Shown here: positions 36,301 through 44,875 of the stretch, piece after piece
Layout of the letters: each line of letters starts with the position of its first letter
Numbering within the stretch: position 1 is the stretch's first letter
NCBI RefSeq assembly: GCF_008905045.1
Contig: NZ_VWMY01000001.1
Span: forward strand, 62,001 to 126,000
From: Streptomyces albicerus
GTDB taxonomy: Bacteria > Actinomycetota > Actinomycetes > Streptomycetales > Streptomycetaceae
Length of the DNA: 64,000 bases
Reading direction: 5' to 3'
Notes under the pieces: model-generated
The model's database searches: none
What the model was told of the DNA's origin: nothing
Seen by the model: only the letters and a program-made list of their open reading frames with translations
Made by a program: the position numbers and the translations under genes

Positions 36301-36566
36301 ATGTCGGGGGAAACAGCAGTTCCGAGGCTGCGGCGCAAGACCGTCGGACTGCGCCAGGTCCTGTTCCAGAACATCACGGCGACAGCGACAGCGACAGTGC
36401 CCGCCACCGTCCGGCCGTCGGTGCCTGGATGATGGCCGGAGTGGTGGTGCTCGTGGTAGTGCTCGTGGTGCTGTTGCGACGCCGAGCCGGGCCGATGGCC
36501 GAGACTGCCCGTGTCCACTTCGACGAGAGTCCCTCCCCAGCCTTCGGCAGAACGGAGCTGTGCAAC
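36301..36566 (+). pseudogene. Amino-acid (APC) permease with a large internal deletion
   Basis: The ATG at 36301, preceded by a GGGG-rich ribosome site, encodes AVPRLRRKTVGLRQVLFQNI, the typical start of an APC-superfamily permease up to its first helix. It then runs into a GCGACA repeat and stops at 36432. In the next frame the last helix and tail of such a permease appear: AVGAWMMAGVVVLVVVLVVL then MAETARVHFDE. A normal permease has about 480 residues, so roughly 1.2 kb has been lost, with a frameshift at the scar. The tail frame continues without a stop into the acetamidase. Family assignment of both ends is from memory; a search of the two peptides would settle it. Confidence 0.65.
36379..36397. 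repeat. GCGACA hexamer repeat at the permease deletion scar
   Basis: Three consecutive GCGACA units (GCGACAGCGACAGCGACAG) mark the point where permease head and tail meet. A short repeat like this can promote deletion by slippage or short-homology recombination. Confidence 0.7.
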
Positions 36567-37580
36567 ATGAGCGACCCGCGGATCCTGACCGTGCATCCAG
36601 AACCGGGCGCGTACGCCTGGACGTTCGGCGGTGCGCCAGCCGTGGCGCGCATCGCGCCGGGCACGGTCCTCGACCTCTATACGGAGGACTGCTTCGCCGG
36701 GCGGGTGCGGTCGGAGAAGGACCTGGTGTCCGAGGTGTGCGAGTTCCCGTTCCTCAACCCGCAGACGGGGCCGTTCCATGTGGAGGGCGCGGAGCCGGGC
36801 GACACGGTCGCCGTGCACTTCGTGTCGATCGAACCGGCGCGGGACTGGGCCGCGTCGACGACGGTCCCGCTGTTCGGGGCACTCACATCCACGCACACCA
36901 CGGCCACGCTGCAACCGCCGCTGCCGGAGACCGTGTGGATCTGGCAGCTCGACCGGACGCGCCGCACCGCGCTGTTCAGTGCACGCGACAGCGACATCAG
37001 GATCGAACTGCCCATGGACCCGATGCACGGCACGGTCGGCGTGGCGCCCTCCAACCTGGAGGTGCGCTCCGCCCTGGTGCCGGACGCGCACGGCGGGAAC
37101 ATGGATACTCCGGAGATGCGGGCCGGTGTCACCTGCTATCTCGGGGTGAACGTCGACGGCGCGCTGCTGAGCCTCGGTGACGGGCACGCGCGGCAGGGCG
37201 AGGGCGAGACCTGTGGGGTCGCCGTCGAGTGCGCGATGAACACCGTGGTGATCGTCGAGCTGCTCAAGGGCGTCGCCACGCCGTGGCCCCGCATCGAATC
37301 CGACACCCACATCATCTCGACCGGTTCGGCACGCCCCCTGGAGGACGCGTTCCGGATATCCCAGCTCGACCTGGTGCAGTGGCTGGTGCGCGACTACGGG
37401 TTCAGCGAACTGGACGCGTACCAGTTCGCGACCCAGGCCGTCGAGTCGCCGCTCGCCAACGTCTGCGACACCAACTACACGTGCGTGGCCAAGCTCCGCA
37501 AGGAATGGCTGCCGGCACGGGAGACCCACAGGGGGCTGCACTCGCAGCTGCGCGAAACGGCCGTGGCACTGGGACGTTGA
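36567..37580 (+). CDS. Acetamidase/formamidase family protein
   Basis: 337 residues from the ATG at 36567 (MSDPRILTVHPEPGAYAWTF), preceded by CGGAG. PF03069 features: ARIAPGTVLDLYTEDCFAGR, GPFHVEGAEPGDTVAVHF, SNLEVRSALVPDAHGGNMDT and LGDGHARQGEGETCGVAVE. The family hydrolyses short aliphatic amides to ammonia and acid. The same frame is open back through the permease tail (36429: MMAGVVVLVVV), so a membrane-anchored fusion is possible, but the 36567 start gives the normal family length. In related loci an amino-acid permease sits upstream. Confidence 0.88.
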   Translation: MSDPRILTVHPEPGAYAWTFGGAPAVARIAPGTVLDLYTEDCFAGRVRSEKDLVSEVCEFPFLNPQTGPFHVEGAEPGDTVAVHFVSIEPARDWAASTTVPLFGALTSTHTTATLQPPLPETVWIWQLDRTRRTALFSARDSDIRIELPMDPMHGTVGVAPSNLEVRSALVPDAHGGNMDTPEMRAGVTCYLGVNVDGALLSLGDGHARQGEGETCGVAVECAMNTVVIVELLKGVATPWPRIESDTHIISTGSARPLEDAFRISQLDLVQWLVRDYGFSELDAYQFATQAVESPLANVCDTNYTCVAKLRKEWLPARETHRGLHSQLRETAVALGR

Positions 37581-37585
37581 GTCCC

Positions 37586-37640
<55 letters not shown>

Positions 37641-37771
37641 CCGACGCTGGCGCCGCTACCCGTCACTGCCGCCGCGACCCGTCATTGCCCGCGACCGTCA
37701 CTGGTTCCGTCGCCGCACGGACCACGTAGCCCGCCCCACCCGCCACCACCCTTCACCGAGAGGCGCTACCC

Positions 37772-38383
37772 ATGGACCGAGCCAAACTCCTGCCCGTCTC
37801 CCTGCCCAGCAGGCGGCGCCTGCTCCAGAGTGCGGCCCTCGCCACGCTCTCCACGGCGTTACTGCCGACCACCCGGGCGGGCGCGAAGCCACAGGCCATC
37901 GACTACCCACAATCCGAGTGGTCCCCGGCGAGCGCGTCCAACTACACCGCGGCCGACCGCCCGACGAGCCATCCGGTCGACTTCGTGATCATCCACGTGG
38001 CGCAGGCGACGTACTCGAACACCCTGGCCATCTTTCAGAACCCGAAGAAGAAGGTGTCCGCGCACTACGTCGTCCGGTCGGCCGACGGGCATGTCGCACA
38101 GATGGTGCGGGAGCGCGACGTCGCCTGGCACGCGGGCAACTGGGACTACAACTCGCGCAGCATCGGCATCGAGCACGAGGGCTGGGTCGACAAGCCCGCG
38201 TACTTCACCAACGCCATGTACGAGGAGTCGGCGAAGCTCACCGCAGCGATCTGCGACACGTACCGGATTCCCAAGGATCGCTCGCACATCCTCGCGCACT
38301 ACGAGGTGCCGGGCAGCGACCACACCGATCCGGGTCCGCACTGGGACTGGACGCGCTACATGAGACTGGTCAACTTCGCCTGA
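37772..38383 (+). CDS. Secreted N-acetylmuramoyl-L-alanine amidase (amidase_2)
   Basis: 203 residues. A twin-arginine-like signal (SRRRLLQSAALATLSTALL) precedes the mature domain, which fits the amidase_2/PGRP fold. Zinc ligands are in VDFVIIHVAQ and HTDPGPHWDW; the AHYVV and IGIEHEGW blocks are typical. It cleaves the bond between muramic acid and L-Ala in the wall. No separate wall-binding domain is present. Confidence 0.9.
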   Translation: MDRAKLLPVSLPSRRRLLQSAALATLSTALLPTTRAGAKPQAIDYPQSEWSPASASNYTAADRPTSHPVDFVIIHVAQATYSNTLAIFQNPKKKVSAHYVVRSADGHVAQMVRERDVAWHAGNWDYNSRSIGIEHEGWVDKPAYFTNAMYEESAKLTAAICDTYRIPKDRSHILAHYEVPGSDHTDPGPHWDWTRYMRLVNFA

Positions 38384-38542
38384 GCTGCGGTCTGTTGAAG
38401 GAGGAGAGGGAGGCCGGAAGCGCCATGTTCTGTGGTGGGGCTGGGCCCAGCCTGGTCGCGACGCTTGTCCGCGTCCGCCACGAGAGTGACGATGTCCCCA
38501 GCCGCATCATGTCCAGCCGCGACGCCTTCCGGGGAGGCCGAG

Positions 38543-39811
38543 TTGACCGATCCATGGGTGGCCCTGGAACCGGGTGCCGATCCCGACGAGCGGGTGCGCG
38601 TGCTGCGCCGCGCCCACGAGACGTTCACGGAGGCGGGCACGGTGCCGCGGCCGGTGCGCTCGGTGGTGGCCGACTCGTGGCGGCGTTCGGCACGGGCCGG
38701 GGTCGGGCCGGACGGCACGGCGTACGTGGAGCTCACTGACGGGGACCTCGGGTCGTATCGGGCGGAGCACCCGCTGGCCCGGGTGATGCCGCTGTTCCGT
38801 GAACTCATGGGGACGTTCGCGTCGGACGGCGAACATCTCCTCGCGGTGTGCGACGCCCAGGGCAGGCTGCTGTGGGTCGAAGGGCATACCGGGACGCGGC
38901 ACAAGGCGGACGGGATGAACTTCGTGCCGGGTGCACGGTGGGCGGAGTCGGCGGTGGGTACGAACGCTCCGGGTACGGCGGTCGCACTCGACCGGCCGGT
39001 GCAGGTGTTCGCGGCGGAGCACTTCATCCGGCGGGTCCAGCCGTGGACGTGCGCGGCGGCTCCCGTGCACGATCCGCGCACCGGACGGCTGCTCGGCGCG
39101 GTCGACATCACCGGTGGGGACGGACTCGCGCATCCGCACAGCCTGGGTTTCGTGCAGGCTGTGGCACGCGCGGCCGAGTCCCAACTGGCGCTGCTCACAC
39201 CGGCGCCGGCCGCCACCGACGCCCTCCAGCTGACCGCGCTGGGCCGGGACGAGGCCCTGCTCGTGGCAGGCGGCAGCACGGTGCGCCTGAGCCGCAGGCA
39301 CAGCGAGATCCTCGTGCTGCTGTCCCGGCATCCGGAGGGGCTGACCGGCGACGAGTTGCTGTGCGCGCTGTACGAGGACGAGTCGGTGACGCCGGTGACG
39401 TTGCGCGCGGAGCTGGCCCGTCTGCGTCGGCTCCTCGGGGCGGGGGTGCTCGGTTCGCGTCCCTATCGGCTCACGGTTCCGGTCGAGTCCGATGTCGCGG
39501 TCGTGGAGCGCAAGCTCGGTGCCGGCGCGGTCACGGCGGCCGTGGCGGCGTACACGGGTCCGTTGCTGCCCGGTTCGCAGGCCCCGGCGGTGGTGCGGGT
39601 GCGTCGCCGGCTCGCCGACGGGCTGCGCGCGGCGCTCGTCACCGGCCGCGACCCCGACCTCCTTGCCGACTGGGCGCACGCGCCGTGGGGCGAGGACGAC
39701 CTCGACGTATGGCGGAGGCTCGCCGCGATACGGCCGACGGCTCCGGTGCGGGCTCGCCTGGCGGAGCTGGAGGCCGAGCAGGCGGCGTCCCCCGGCTGGG
39801 CGTCACGCTGA
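38543..39811 (+). CDS. GAF-domain transcriptional regulator (acetoin/aldehyde type)
   Basis: 422 residues. The TTG at 38543 is taken as start because GGGGAGG lies eight bases upstream and the protein then begins [11 protein letters not shown]; the frame extends 37 codons further without a ribosome site. A GAF domain spans about residues 75-215 ([54 protein letters not shown]). The C-terminal region ([33 protein letters not shown]) is a winged helix. There is no AAA+ domain, so it is a shortened AcoR-like regulator. It precedes the aldehyde dehydrogenase and very likely controls it. Confidence 0.78.
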   Translation: MTDPWVALEPGADPDERVRVLRRAHETFTEAGTVPRPVRSVVADSWRRSARAGVGPDGTAYVELTDGDLGSYRAEHPLARVMPLFRELMGTFASDGEHLLAVCDAQGRLLWVEGHTGTRHKADGMNFVPGARWAESAVGTNAPGTAVALDRPVQVFAAEHFIRRVQPWTCAAAPVHDPRTGRLLGAVDITGGDGLAHPHSLGFVQAVARAAESQLALLTPAPAATDALQLTALGRDEALLVAGGSTVRLSRRHSEILVLLSRHPEGLTGDELLCALYEDESVTPVTLRAELARLRRLLGAGVLGSRPYRLTVPVESDVAVVERKLGAGAVTAAVAAYTGPLLPGSQAPAVVRVRRRLADGLRAALVTGRDPDLLADWAHAPWGEDDLDVWRRLAAIRPTAPVRARLAELEAEQAASPGWASR

Positions 39812-40062
39812 CGGGCCACGACGACGCACCCTCGGCAACGGCCGGCCACCGCGTCCCAAGAACCTGCCCCGCTCACGAACCGAACTCCGCGCCCGACTCC
39901 GCCGCGGCGCCCCGCCTCAAGAAGGCCCCTCGCTCACCGCCCGAGCCTCGCCCGCACTCGGCCAACCGGCCGCCCACGCAACGTACCTGCAACCTCCCCG
40001 TCCCTACCCTCGCGCCGAGAGCCGCCCAACGGCGGGCGGTCCTTCCACGGGAGGCACAGCAC

Positions 40063-41586
40063 ATGACCCGTTACGCAGCGCCCGGCACCGAGGGCGCGAT
40101 CGTCTCCTACCAGGCGCGGTACGACCACTTCATCGGCGGCGAGTACGTGCCGCCGGCGCGCGGGCAGTACTTCGAGAACCCGAGTCCGGTGAACGGGCAG
40201 CCGTTCGCCGAGATCGCGCGGGGCACGGCGGAGGACGTCGAGCGCGCGCTGGACGCGGCGCACGCGGCCGCCCCCGCCTGGGGCAGGGCCTCGGTGACCG
40301 CGCGCGCCGACATCCTCCTCAAGGTCGCCGACCGGATGGAGGCGAACCTGGAGAAGCTCGCGGTCGCGGAGACCTGGGAGAACGGCAAGCCGGTCCGCGA
40401 GACACTGGCCGCCGACATCCCCCTCGCCATCGACCACTTCCGCTACTTCGCGGGGGCGATCCGCGCCCAGGAAGGGTCGCTGGGCGAGCTCGACGACGAC
40501 ACGGTGGCGTACCACTTCCACGAGCCGCTGGGCGTCGTGGCGCAGATCATCCCGTGGAACTTCCCGATCCTGATGGCCGTGTGGAAGCTGGCTCCGGCGC
40601 TCGCGGCGGGCAACGCGGTCGTCATCAAGCCCGCCGAGCAGACCCCGGCGTCCATCCACTACTGGATGAGCCTGGTCGCGGATCTGTTGCCGCCGGGCGT
40701 CGTGAACATCGTCAACGGTTTCGGGGCCGAGGCGGGCAAACCCCTGGCGTCCAGCCCCCGCGTGGCGAAGGTCGCCTTCACCGGTGAGACCACGACGGGG
40801 CGGCTGATCATGCAGTACGCCTCCGAGAACATCAAGCCGGTCACGCTCGAACTCGGCGGCAAGTCGCCGAACATCTTCTTCGACGACGTATGGGCGCAGG
40901 ACGACGACTTCCGGGACAAGGCGCTCGAAGGCTTCACGATGTTCGCGCTGAACCAGGGCGAGGTGTGCACCTGTCCGTCCCGGGCGCTCGTGCAGCAGGG
41001 TCACTACAGCGAGTTCCTCGACGCGGCGGTCGCCCGCACCGAGCTGATCAAGCCAGGCCATCCGCTCGACACCGAGACGATGATCGGCGCCCAGGCCTCG
41101 AACGACCAACTGGAGAAGATCCTCTCCTACCTTGACATCGGCCAGCAGGAGGGTGCGAAGGTCCTGACGGGCGGTCACCGAATCGAGTACGACGGCGAGT
41201 TGGCGGGCGGCTACTACGTCCAGCCGACGATCTTCCAGGGCGACAACCGGATGCGGATCTTCCAGGAGGAGATCTTCGGTCCCGTCGTGTCGGTCACGTC
41301 GTTCGCGGACTTCGACGACGCCATCAAGCTCGCCAACGACACGCTGTACGGGCTCGGGGCCGGCGTATGGACGCGGGACATCAACACGGCGTACCGCGCG
41401 GGCCGTTCGATCCAGGCGGGCCGGGTGTGGACGAACTGCTACCACGCGTATCCGGCGCACGCGGCGTTCGGCGGGTACAAGCAGTCCGGTATCGGCCGCG
41501 AGAACCACAAGATGATGCTGGAGCACTACCAGCAGACGAAGAACCTTCTTGTTTCGTACAGCCCGAAGAAACTTGGGTTCTTCTAG
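40063..41586 (+). CDS. Aldehyde dehydrogenase (AldB/ExaC/ThcA type)
   Basis: 507 residues from the ATG at 40063 behind GGGAGG. NAD-dependent aldehyde dehydrogenase motifs: [49 protein letters not shown], and the catalytic Cys in [14 protein letters not shown], a variant typical of acetaldehyde dehydrogenases of the AldB/ExaC group. It oxidises acetaldehyde or similar aldehydes to acids. Two GCAAC repeats about 80 bp upstream (CAACGTACCTGCAAC) may be regulator sites. Its last 14 codons, stop and terminator are duplicated at 45297-45404, which marks this 3' end as the entry point of the island described below. Confidence 0.93.
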   Translation: MTRYAAPGTEGAIVSYQARYDHFIGGEYVPPARGQYFENPSPVNGQPFAEIARGTAEDVERALDAAHAAAPAWGRASVTARADILLKVADRMEANLEKLAVAETWENGKPVRETLAADIPLAIDHFRYFAGAIRAQEGSLGELDDDTVAYHFHEPLGVVAQIIPWNFPILMAVWKLAPALAAGNAVVIKPAEQTPASIHYWMSLVADLLPPGVVNIVNGFGAEAGKPLASSPRVAKVAFTGETTTGRLIMQYASENIKPVTLELGGKSPNIFFDDVWAQDDDFRDKALEGFTMFALNQGEVCTCPSRALVQQGHYSEFLDAAVARTELIKPGHPLDTETMIGAQASNDQLEKILSYLDIGQQEGAKVLTGGHRIEYDGELAGGYYVQPTIFQGDNRMRIFQEEIFGPVVSVTSFADFDDAIKLANDTLYGLGAGVWTRDINTAYRAGRSIQAGRVWTNCYHAYPAHAAFGGYKQSGIGRENHKMMLEHYQQTKNLLVSYSPKKLGFF

Positions 41587-41631
41587 AGTCTCAAGTCGGT
41601 TGCCTGGAGACTCCGTTCCGCTCCAGGCAAC
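41527..41631 (+). repeat. ALDH 3'-end repeat, copy 1 (left boundary)
   Basis: Encodes [19 protein letters not shown], the stop TAG and the hairpin terminator. It aligns with 45297-45404 with about 10 mismatches over 105 bases and one extra CAG codon in copy 2. An exact core CCGAAGAAACTTGGGTTCTT (and six more bases, 41563-41588) spans the stop. Confidence 0.85.
41599..41631 (+). terminator. ALDH terminator
   Basis: GTTGCCTGGAG (41599-41609) and CTCCAGGCAAC (41621-41631) form a perfect 11-bp stem with an 11-base loop, 13 bases behind the ALDH stop. Confidence 0.85.
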
Positions 41632-41734
41632 CTCTGCACCTGCGCTACTCTCCGCGATCGCCTCAGCACCTCGCGCCACGATTGGCGTCTCAGGCGAATT
41701 CTCCCGGACCAGTAGCGGACCAAATGCCCCCGTC

Positions 41735-42062
41735 GACCCCTGCCCGGACGACGCACAGAGGCTAGACATCCACCGCGTCGTGCCGCTGGCCGAAGCCTGG
41801 AACTCCGGCGCTTCGACGTGGCCTGCGGCTGAGCGGGAGCGCTACGCGAACGACTCGATGATCCGCGGTCCCTGCGGGTGGTATCGGCGGCGACAAAGAT
41901 CGAAGGGGAACCGAGACCCGGCCCAGTGGCTGGCCCTCGTTCTCCGGCGACCGGTGCACCTACCTCACAGACTGTGTGACGAGGAGGATGTGCTGGCAGC
42001 TCGCCGTCGTTGAGGCGGAACAGGCAGCCCTTACCCAGGAGTTGGCCGCCTGCCCGAACGCG
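41735..42062 (+). pseudogene. HNH/DUF1524 (GmrSD-like) nuclease remnant
   Basis: The frames read LDIHRVVPLAEAWNSGA and AAERERYAND, then in the next frame LDDPRSLRVVSAATK, then NRDPAQW, then in a third frame CTYLTDCVTRRMCWQLAVVE and AEQAALTQELAACPN. Joined, these follow the order of the C-terminal half of secreted HNH endonuclease family proteins (DUF1524). At least three frameshifts, no N-terminal half, and IHRVVPL where I expect IDHVVPL (loss of the Asp-His pair) show it is dead. Confidence 0.6.
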
Positions 42063-42443
42063 CCCGGGCCAGTCCGCGACACTGGTCGGCGTGAGTCCGG
42101 ACACCGCGCGGCGGTGGGCGGACGCGGGCCGGGTGACGACCCGTCGTGGCGAGGGCGGGAAGCGGGTCATCGACGGGGAGGATCTGGCCGCCTTTCCGTG
42201 GAGCTGGCCGGGAGCGGGAGCGGTGAGGAGGGGGCCTCCAGCACCTCGGTGCGCAACGCCTACCCCGGCATCGTCACCGCGGTCATGCTCGGTAACGTGG
42301 CGGCGCAGGTGGAGATCCAGGCGGGCCCGCACCGGCTGGTGTCCCTGCTGACGCGGGAGGCTGTGGAGGAGCTGGGTCTGGAGGTCGGGATGGAGGCCAC
42401 CGCGCGGGTGAAGTCGACGAACGTGCACATCGACCGGGCCTGA
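42063..42443 (+). pseudogene. TOBE-domain helix-turn-helix regulator, frameshifted
   Basis: Frame 1 encodes LVGVSPDTARRWADAGRVTT and GKRVIDGEDLAAF, a MerR/BldC-like DNA-binding head. The matching C-terminal half lies one frame away: SVRNAYPGIVTAVMLGN, VAAQVEIQAGPHRLVSLLTR and ATARVKSTNVHIDRA, a molybdate-binding TOBE domain. One base is missing at about 42193-42197 (CCTTTCCGTGGAG where CTTCTCCGTGGAG would keep frame). The head also lacks a start codon and joins the HNH remnant directly. Intact relatives are molybdate-responsive regulators. Confidence 0.7.
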
Positions 42444-42477
42444 CCGGGGCGGATCAGGTGGCGGTGGCCTCCGTGGC

Positions 42478-42850
42478 TCAATTGTTGACGCAGTAGAAGT
42501 GCGCGCCGGTGCCGGCGAGGCTGCCGCCGTCGGCGATGAGGTACTCGTCGCGGATCGGGCGGCCCGCGAACCAGGACTCCTGGATCTCCCGGGTGCCGGC
42601 CGCGTAGCGGGCCTGCGCGGAGAGCGACGCTCTGGAGATGTGCGGGGTCATGCCGTGGTGCGGCATCGTGCACCAGGGGTGGTCGGCCGGGGCTGGCCGC
42701 GGGTACCAGACGTCGCCCGCGTAGCCCGCCAACTGCCCGCCGAGCAGGGCGCGGTCGACGGCGTCCCGGTCGACGATCTTCGCCCGCGCGGTGTTGATCA
42801 GGTACGCGCCGCGCTTCATCGTCCCCAGCAGCTCGTCGCCGAACAGGCCC
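42478..42850 (-). pseudogene. NAD-dependent formate dehydrogenase, C-terminal third
   Basis: Contains LFGDELLGTMKRGAYLINTA, VDRDAVDRALLGGQLAGYAG, MTPHISRASLSAQARYAAG and WFAGRPIRDEYLIADGG, the C-terminal end of the 2-hydroxyacid/formate dehydrogenase family. The N-terminal two thirds, including the NAD-binding GxGxxG, are missing. The break at about 42850 joins directly to an unrelated gene head in a different frame. Confidence 0.8.
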
Positions 42851-43100
42851 CCTTCAGCCACGAGACCGCATCCTGGGGCTGTTGATCCGTGCGCTGCCGG
42901 AACTTGGCCTGCACGACCATGTAGCCGTCCCATGCCTCAAGCTCGCTCGGATAGGGCACCCGCCCCTCCAACGTTGCCTCACGCCCGCCGTCCTTGCCGT
43001 CCCCGAAGGCGGAGACGCCCGGCCCGAGGATCTCCTGGGCCAGGGCCTGCGACACGTGCTCGAACTCCCGGGTGCTCAGCCCGCTGAGGTTGTAATCCAC
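42851..43100 (-). pseudogene. Mrr-like nuclease head of a large (probably STAND-type) protein
   Basis: From a GTG at 43100 the minus strand reads MDYNLSGLSTREFEHVSQAL, then GPGVSAFGDGKDGGREATLEG and WDGYMVVQAKFRQR. The DGGRE and VQAK elements are those of the Mrr-type restriction-nuclease fold. In actinobacteria this head is usually attached to a long NTPase/STAND protein; here only about 83 residues remain before the scar at about 42850. Confidence 0.6.
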
Positions 43101-43323
43101 CCCGCCATGATGCCGCCGCGGCTATCTCCCGACCGCCCAACGGAACTCTTTCCCCGGCCGGGCCTCTGCGACCACGCCGATTCACGTGGCTTGACCAGCC
43201 CAGCAACACGCCTGACAGCCCATCAGAACGAGCGTCAAATGAGCGTCACGAGCGTCATTTCAGCGTCAAGATATCGCCCGTAACGCCCACACCGCACATA
43301 ATGCGCATGCGCAAAACCGCAGG
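43101..43323. other. Spacer without recognised genes
   Basis: Contains short direct repeats GAGCGTCA-AATGAGCGTCACGAGCGTCA-TTTCAGCGTCA around 43231-43268 (four GCGTCA copies). No gene was recognised. Confidence 0.4.
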
Positions 43324-43400
43324 TCAGGACTCCTTAGCCACCGGCTCAAGAATGGCGACGCACTCCACGTGATGCGTCATCGGGAACAGGTCAACGAGAC
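43324..43400 (-). pseudogene. TrmA/RlmD-type RNA methyltransferase, last 24 residues
   Basis: On the minus strand VDLFPMTHHVECVAILEP, then VAKES and a stop at 43324. FPMTHHVECV is the C-terminal signature of the 5-methyluridine RNA methyltransferases (PF05958). Everything upstream of about 43400 is unrelated, so only the tail survives. Confidence 0.7.
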
Positions 43401-43690
43401 TCAGCAAGGTGACTCGAGTCGGTTACCGAGAGACAGCAGGACCGCCTGACTACGACTTCGCGATCGGCACGGCCACCTGAGTACACCTCATGCCAGCGAG
43501 GAGGCCAGCCGCAGTGAGGTCTCATATGTCGCGAAGCCGGTGGAGGGCATCCTCGGAAGCCGTGACGACATTCGACGGAGCCGCGTTTCAGCGAGGGGAC
43601 GCGGGCGGCGGCGCGGTCTGCGTCCGGAGCGGTCCGGTGCGCGACCCGTCCCGCTCCCCTCGGTTTGATACCTTTCACTGGACACGCAAA

Positions 43691-43706
43691 TCGATCGGAT
43701 GTTCGT
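43691..43706. promoter_or_regulatory. LexA SOS box of recA
   Basis: Minus strand ACGAACATCCGATCGA fits the actinobacterial LexA pattern TCGAAC-N4-GTTCGA with one mismatch in each half-site. It lies 93 bp before the recA start. DNA damage control of this recA copy is therefore expected. Confidence 0.7.
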
Positions 43707-43798
43707 TTACTGGGATCTCCGAGACGTCCGTTGTCGGCAGTAGACGCTCACGTTCTCCGACGTGCGGCGTGCCACACAATCGGACCGGGTGAAAGCTC

Positions 43799-44875
43799 AT
43801 GGCAGGGACCGACCACGAAAAGGCGCTGGACACCGCGCTCGCACAGATCGAGCGGAAATTTGGCAAGGGTGCAGTCATGCGCCTCGGCGAGCGGCCCAAT
43901 GATCCCATCGAGGTGATCCCCACCGGATCGACCGCGCTGGACGTGGCGCTCGGCGTGGGCGGTCTGCCCCGCGGACGTGTGGTGGAGGTGTACGGGCCGG
44001 AGTCCTCCGGCAAGACGACGCTGACGTTGCACGCGGTAGCGAACGCACAGAAGGCCGGCGGCTCGGTGGCGTTCATCGACGCCGAGCACGCTCTGGACCC
44101 GGAGTACGCCAAGAAGCTCGGCGTCGACACCGACAACCTCATCCTGTCCCAGCCGGACAACGGCGAACAGGCTCTGGAGATCGCCGACATCCTGATCCGC
44201 TCCGGCGCGATCGACTTGATCGTGATCGACTCCGTCGCGGCCCTGGTGCCACGCGCCGAGATCGAGGGCGAGATGGGCGACTCCCACATGGGCCTGCAGG
44301 CCCGCCTGATGAGCCAGGCGCTCCGAAAGATCACCAGCGCGCTCAGCCAGACGAGGACGACGGTTATCTTCATCAACCAGCTGCGCGAGAAGATCGGTGT
44401 GATGTTCGGCTCCCCGGAGACCACGACCGGTGGCCGCGCGCTGAAGTTCTACGCCTCGGTGCGGCTCGACATCCGCCGGATCGAGACCCTGAAGGACGGC
44501 ACCGACGCGGTCGGCAACCGTACCCGCGTCAAGGTCGTCAAGAACAAGGTCGCGCCGCCCTTCAAGCAGGCCGAGTTCGACATCCTCTACGGGCAGGGCA
44601 TCAGCCGCGAGGGCGGCCTGATCGACATGGGCGTGGAGAACGGCTTCGTCCGCAAGGCCGGCGCCTGGTACACGTACGAGGGCGACCAGCTCGGCCAGGG
44701 CAAGGAGAACGCCCGCAACTTCCTCAAGGACAACCCCGACCTCGCCAACGAGATCGAGAAGAAGATCCTCGAGAAGCTCGGAATCGGGGCACCGGCGAAG
44801 GCCGCAGTCGCCGAGGACACGGGCGCCGTCCCGGTCCCTGGTGCCGCCCGGACCTCGGCGGGAAGCGCCGCCTGA
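43799..44875 (+). CDS. recA: RecA recombinase (probable second copy)
   Basis: 358 residues, complete. Motifs: Walker [28 protein letters not shown], Walker [20 protein letters not shown]1 loop [35 protein letters not shown] (L2) and the C-terminal [20 protein letters not shown]. It binds single-stranded DNA, catalyses strand exchange and triggers LexA cleavage. The chain ends in a short Ala/Gly-rich tail ([13 protein letters not shown]) where I expect a longer Ala/Lys-rich tail in the main Streptomyces RecA. No recX follows, and neighbours are gene fragments, so this looks like an acquired or duplicated recA rather than the core locus. It is the only clearly intact gene in the island. Confidence 0.95.
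   Translation: MAGTDHEKALDTALAQIERKFGKGAVMRLGERPNDPIEVIPTGSTALDVALGVGGLPRGRVVEVYGPESSGKTTLTLHAVANAQKAGGSVAFIDAEHALDPEYAKKLGVDTDNLILSQPDNGEQALEIADILIRSGAIDLIVIDSVAALVPRAEIEGEMGDSHMGLQARLMSQALRKITSALSQTRTTVIFINQLREKIGVMFGSPETTTGGRALKFYASVRLDIRRIETLKDGTDAVGNRTRVKVVKNKVAPPFKQAEFDILYGQGISREGGLIDMGVENGFVRKAGAWYTYEGDQLGQGKENARNFLKDNPDLANEIEKKILEKLGIGAPAKAAVAEDTGAVPVPGAARTSAGSAA

Noticed and set aside
43488..43685. Short minus-strand protein between the methyltransferase tail and recA
   Set aside because: Arg/Ser-rich, no ribosome site, overlaps the recA control region; likely chance.
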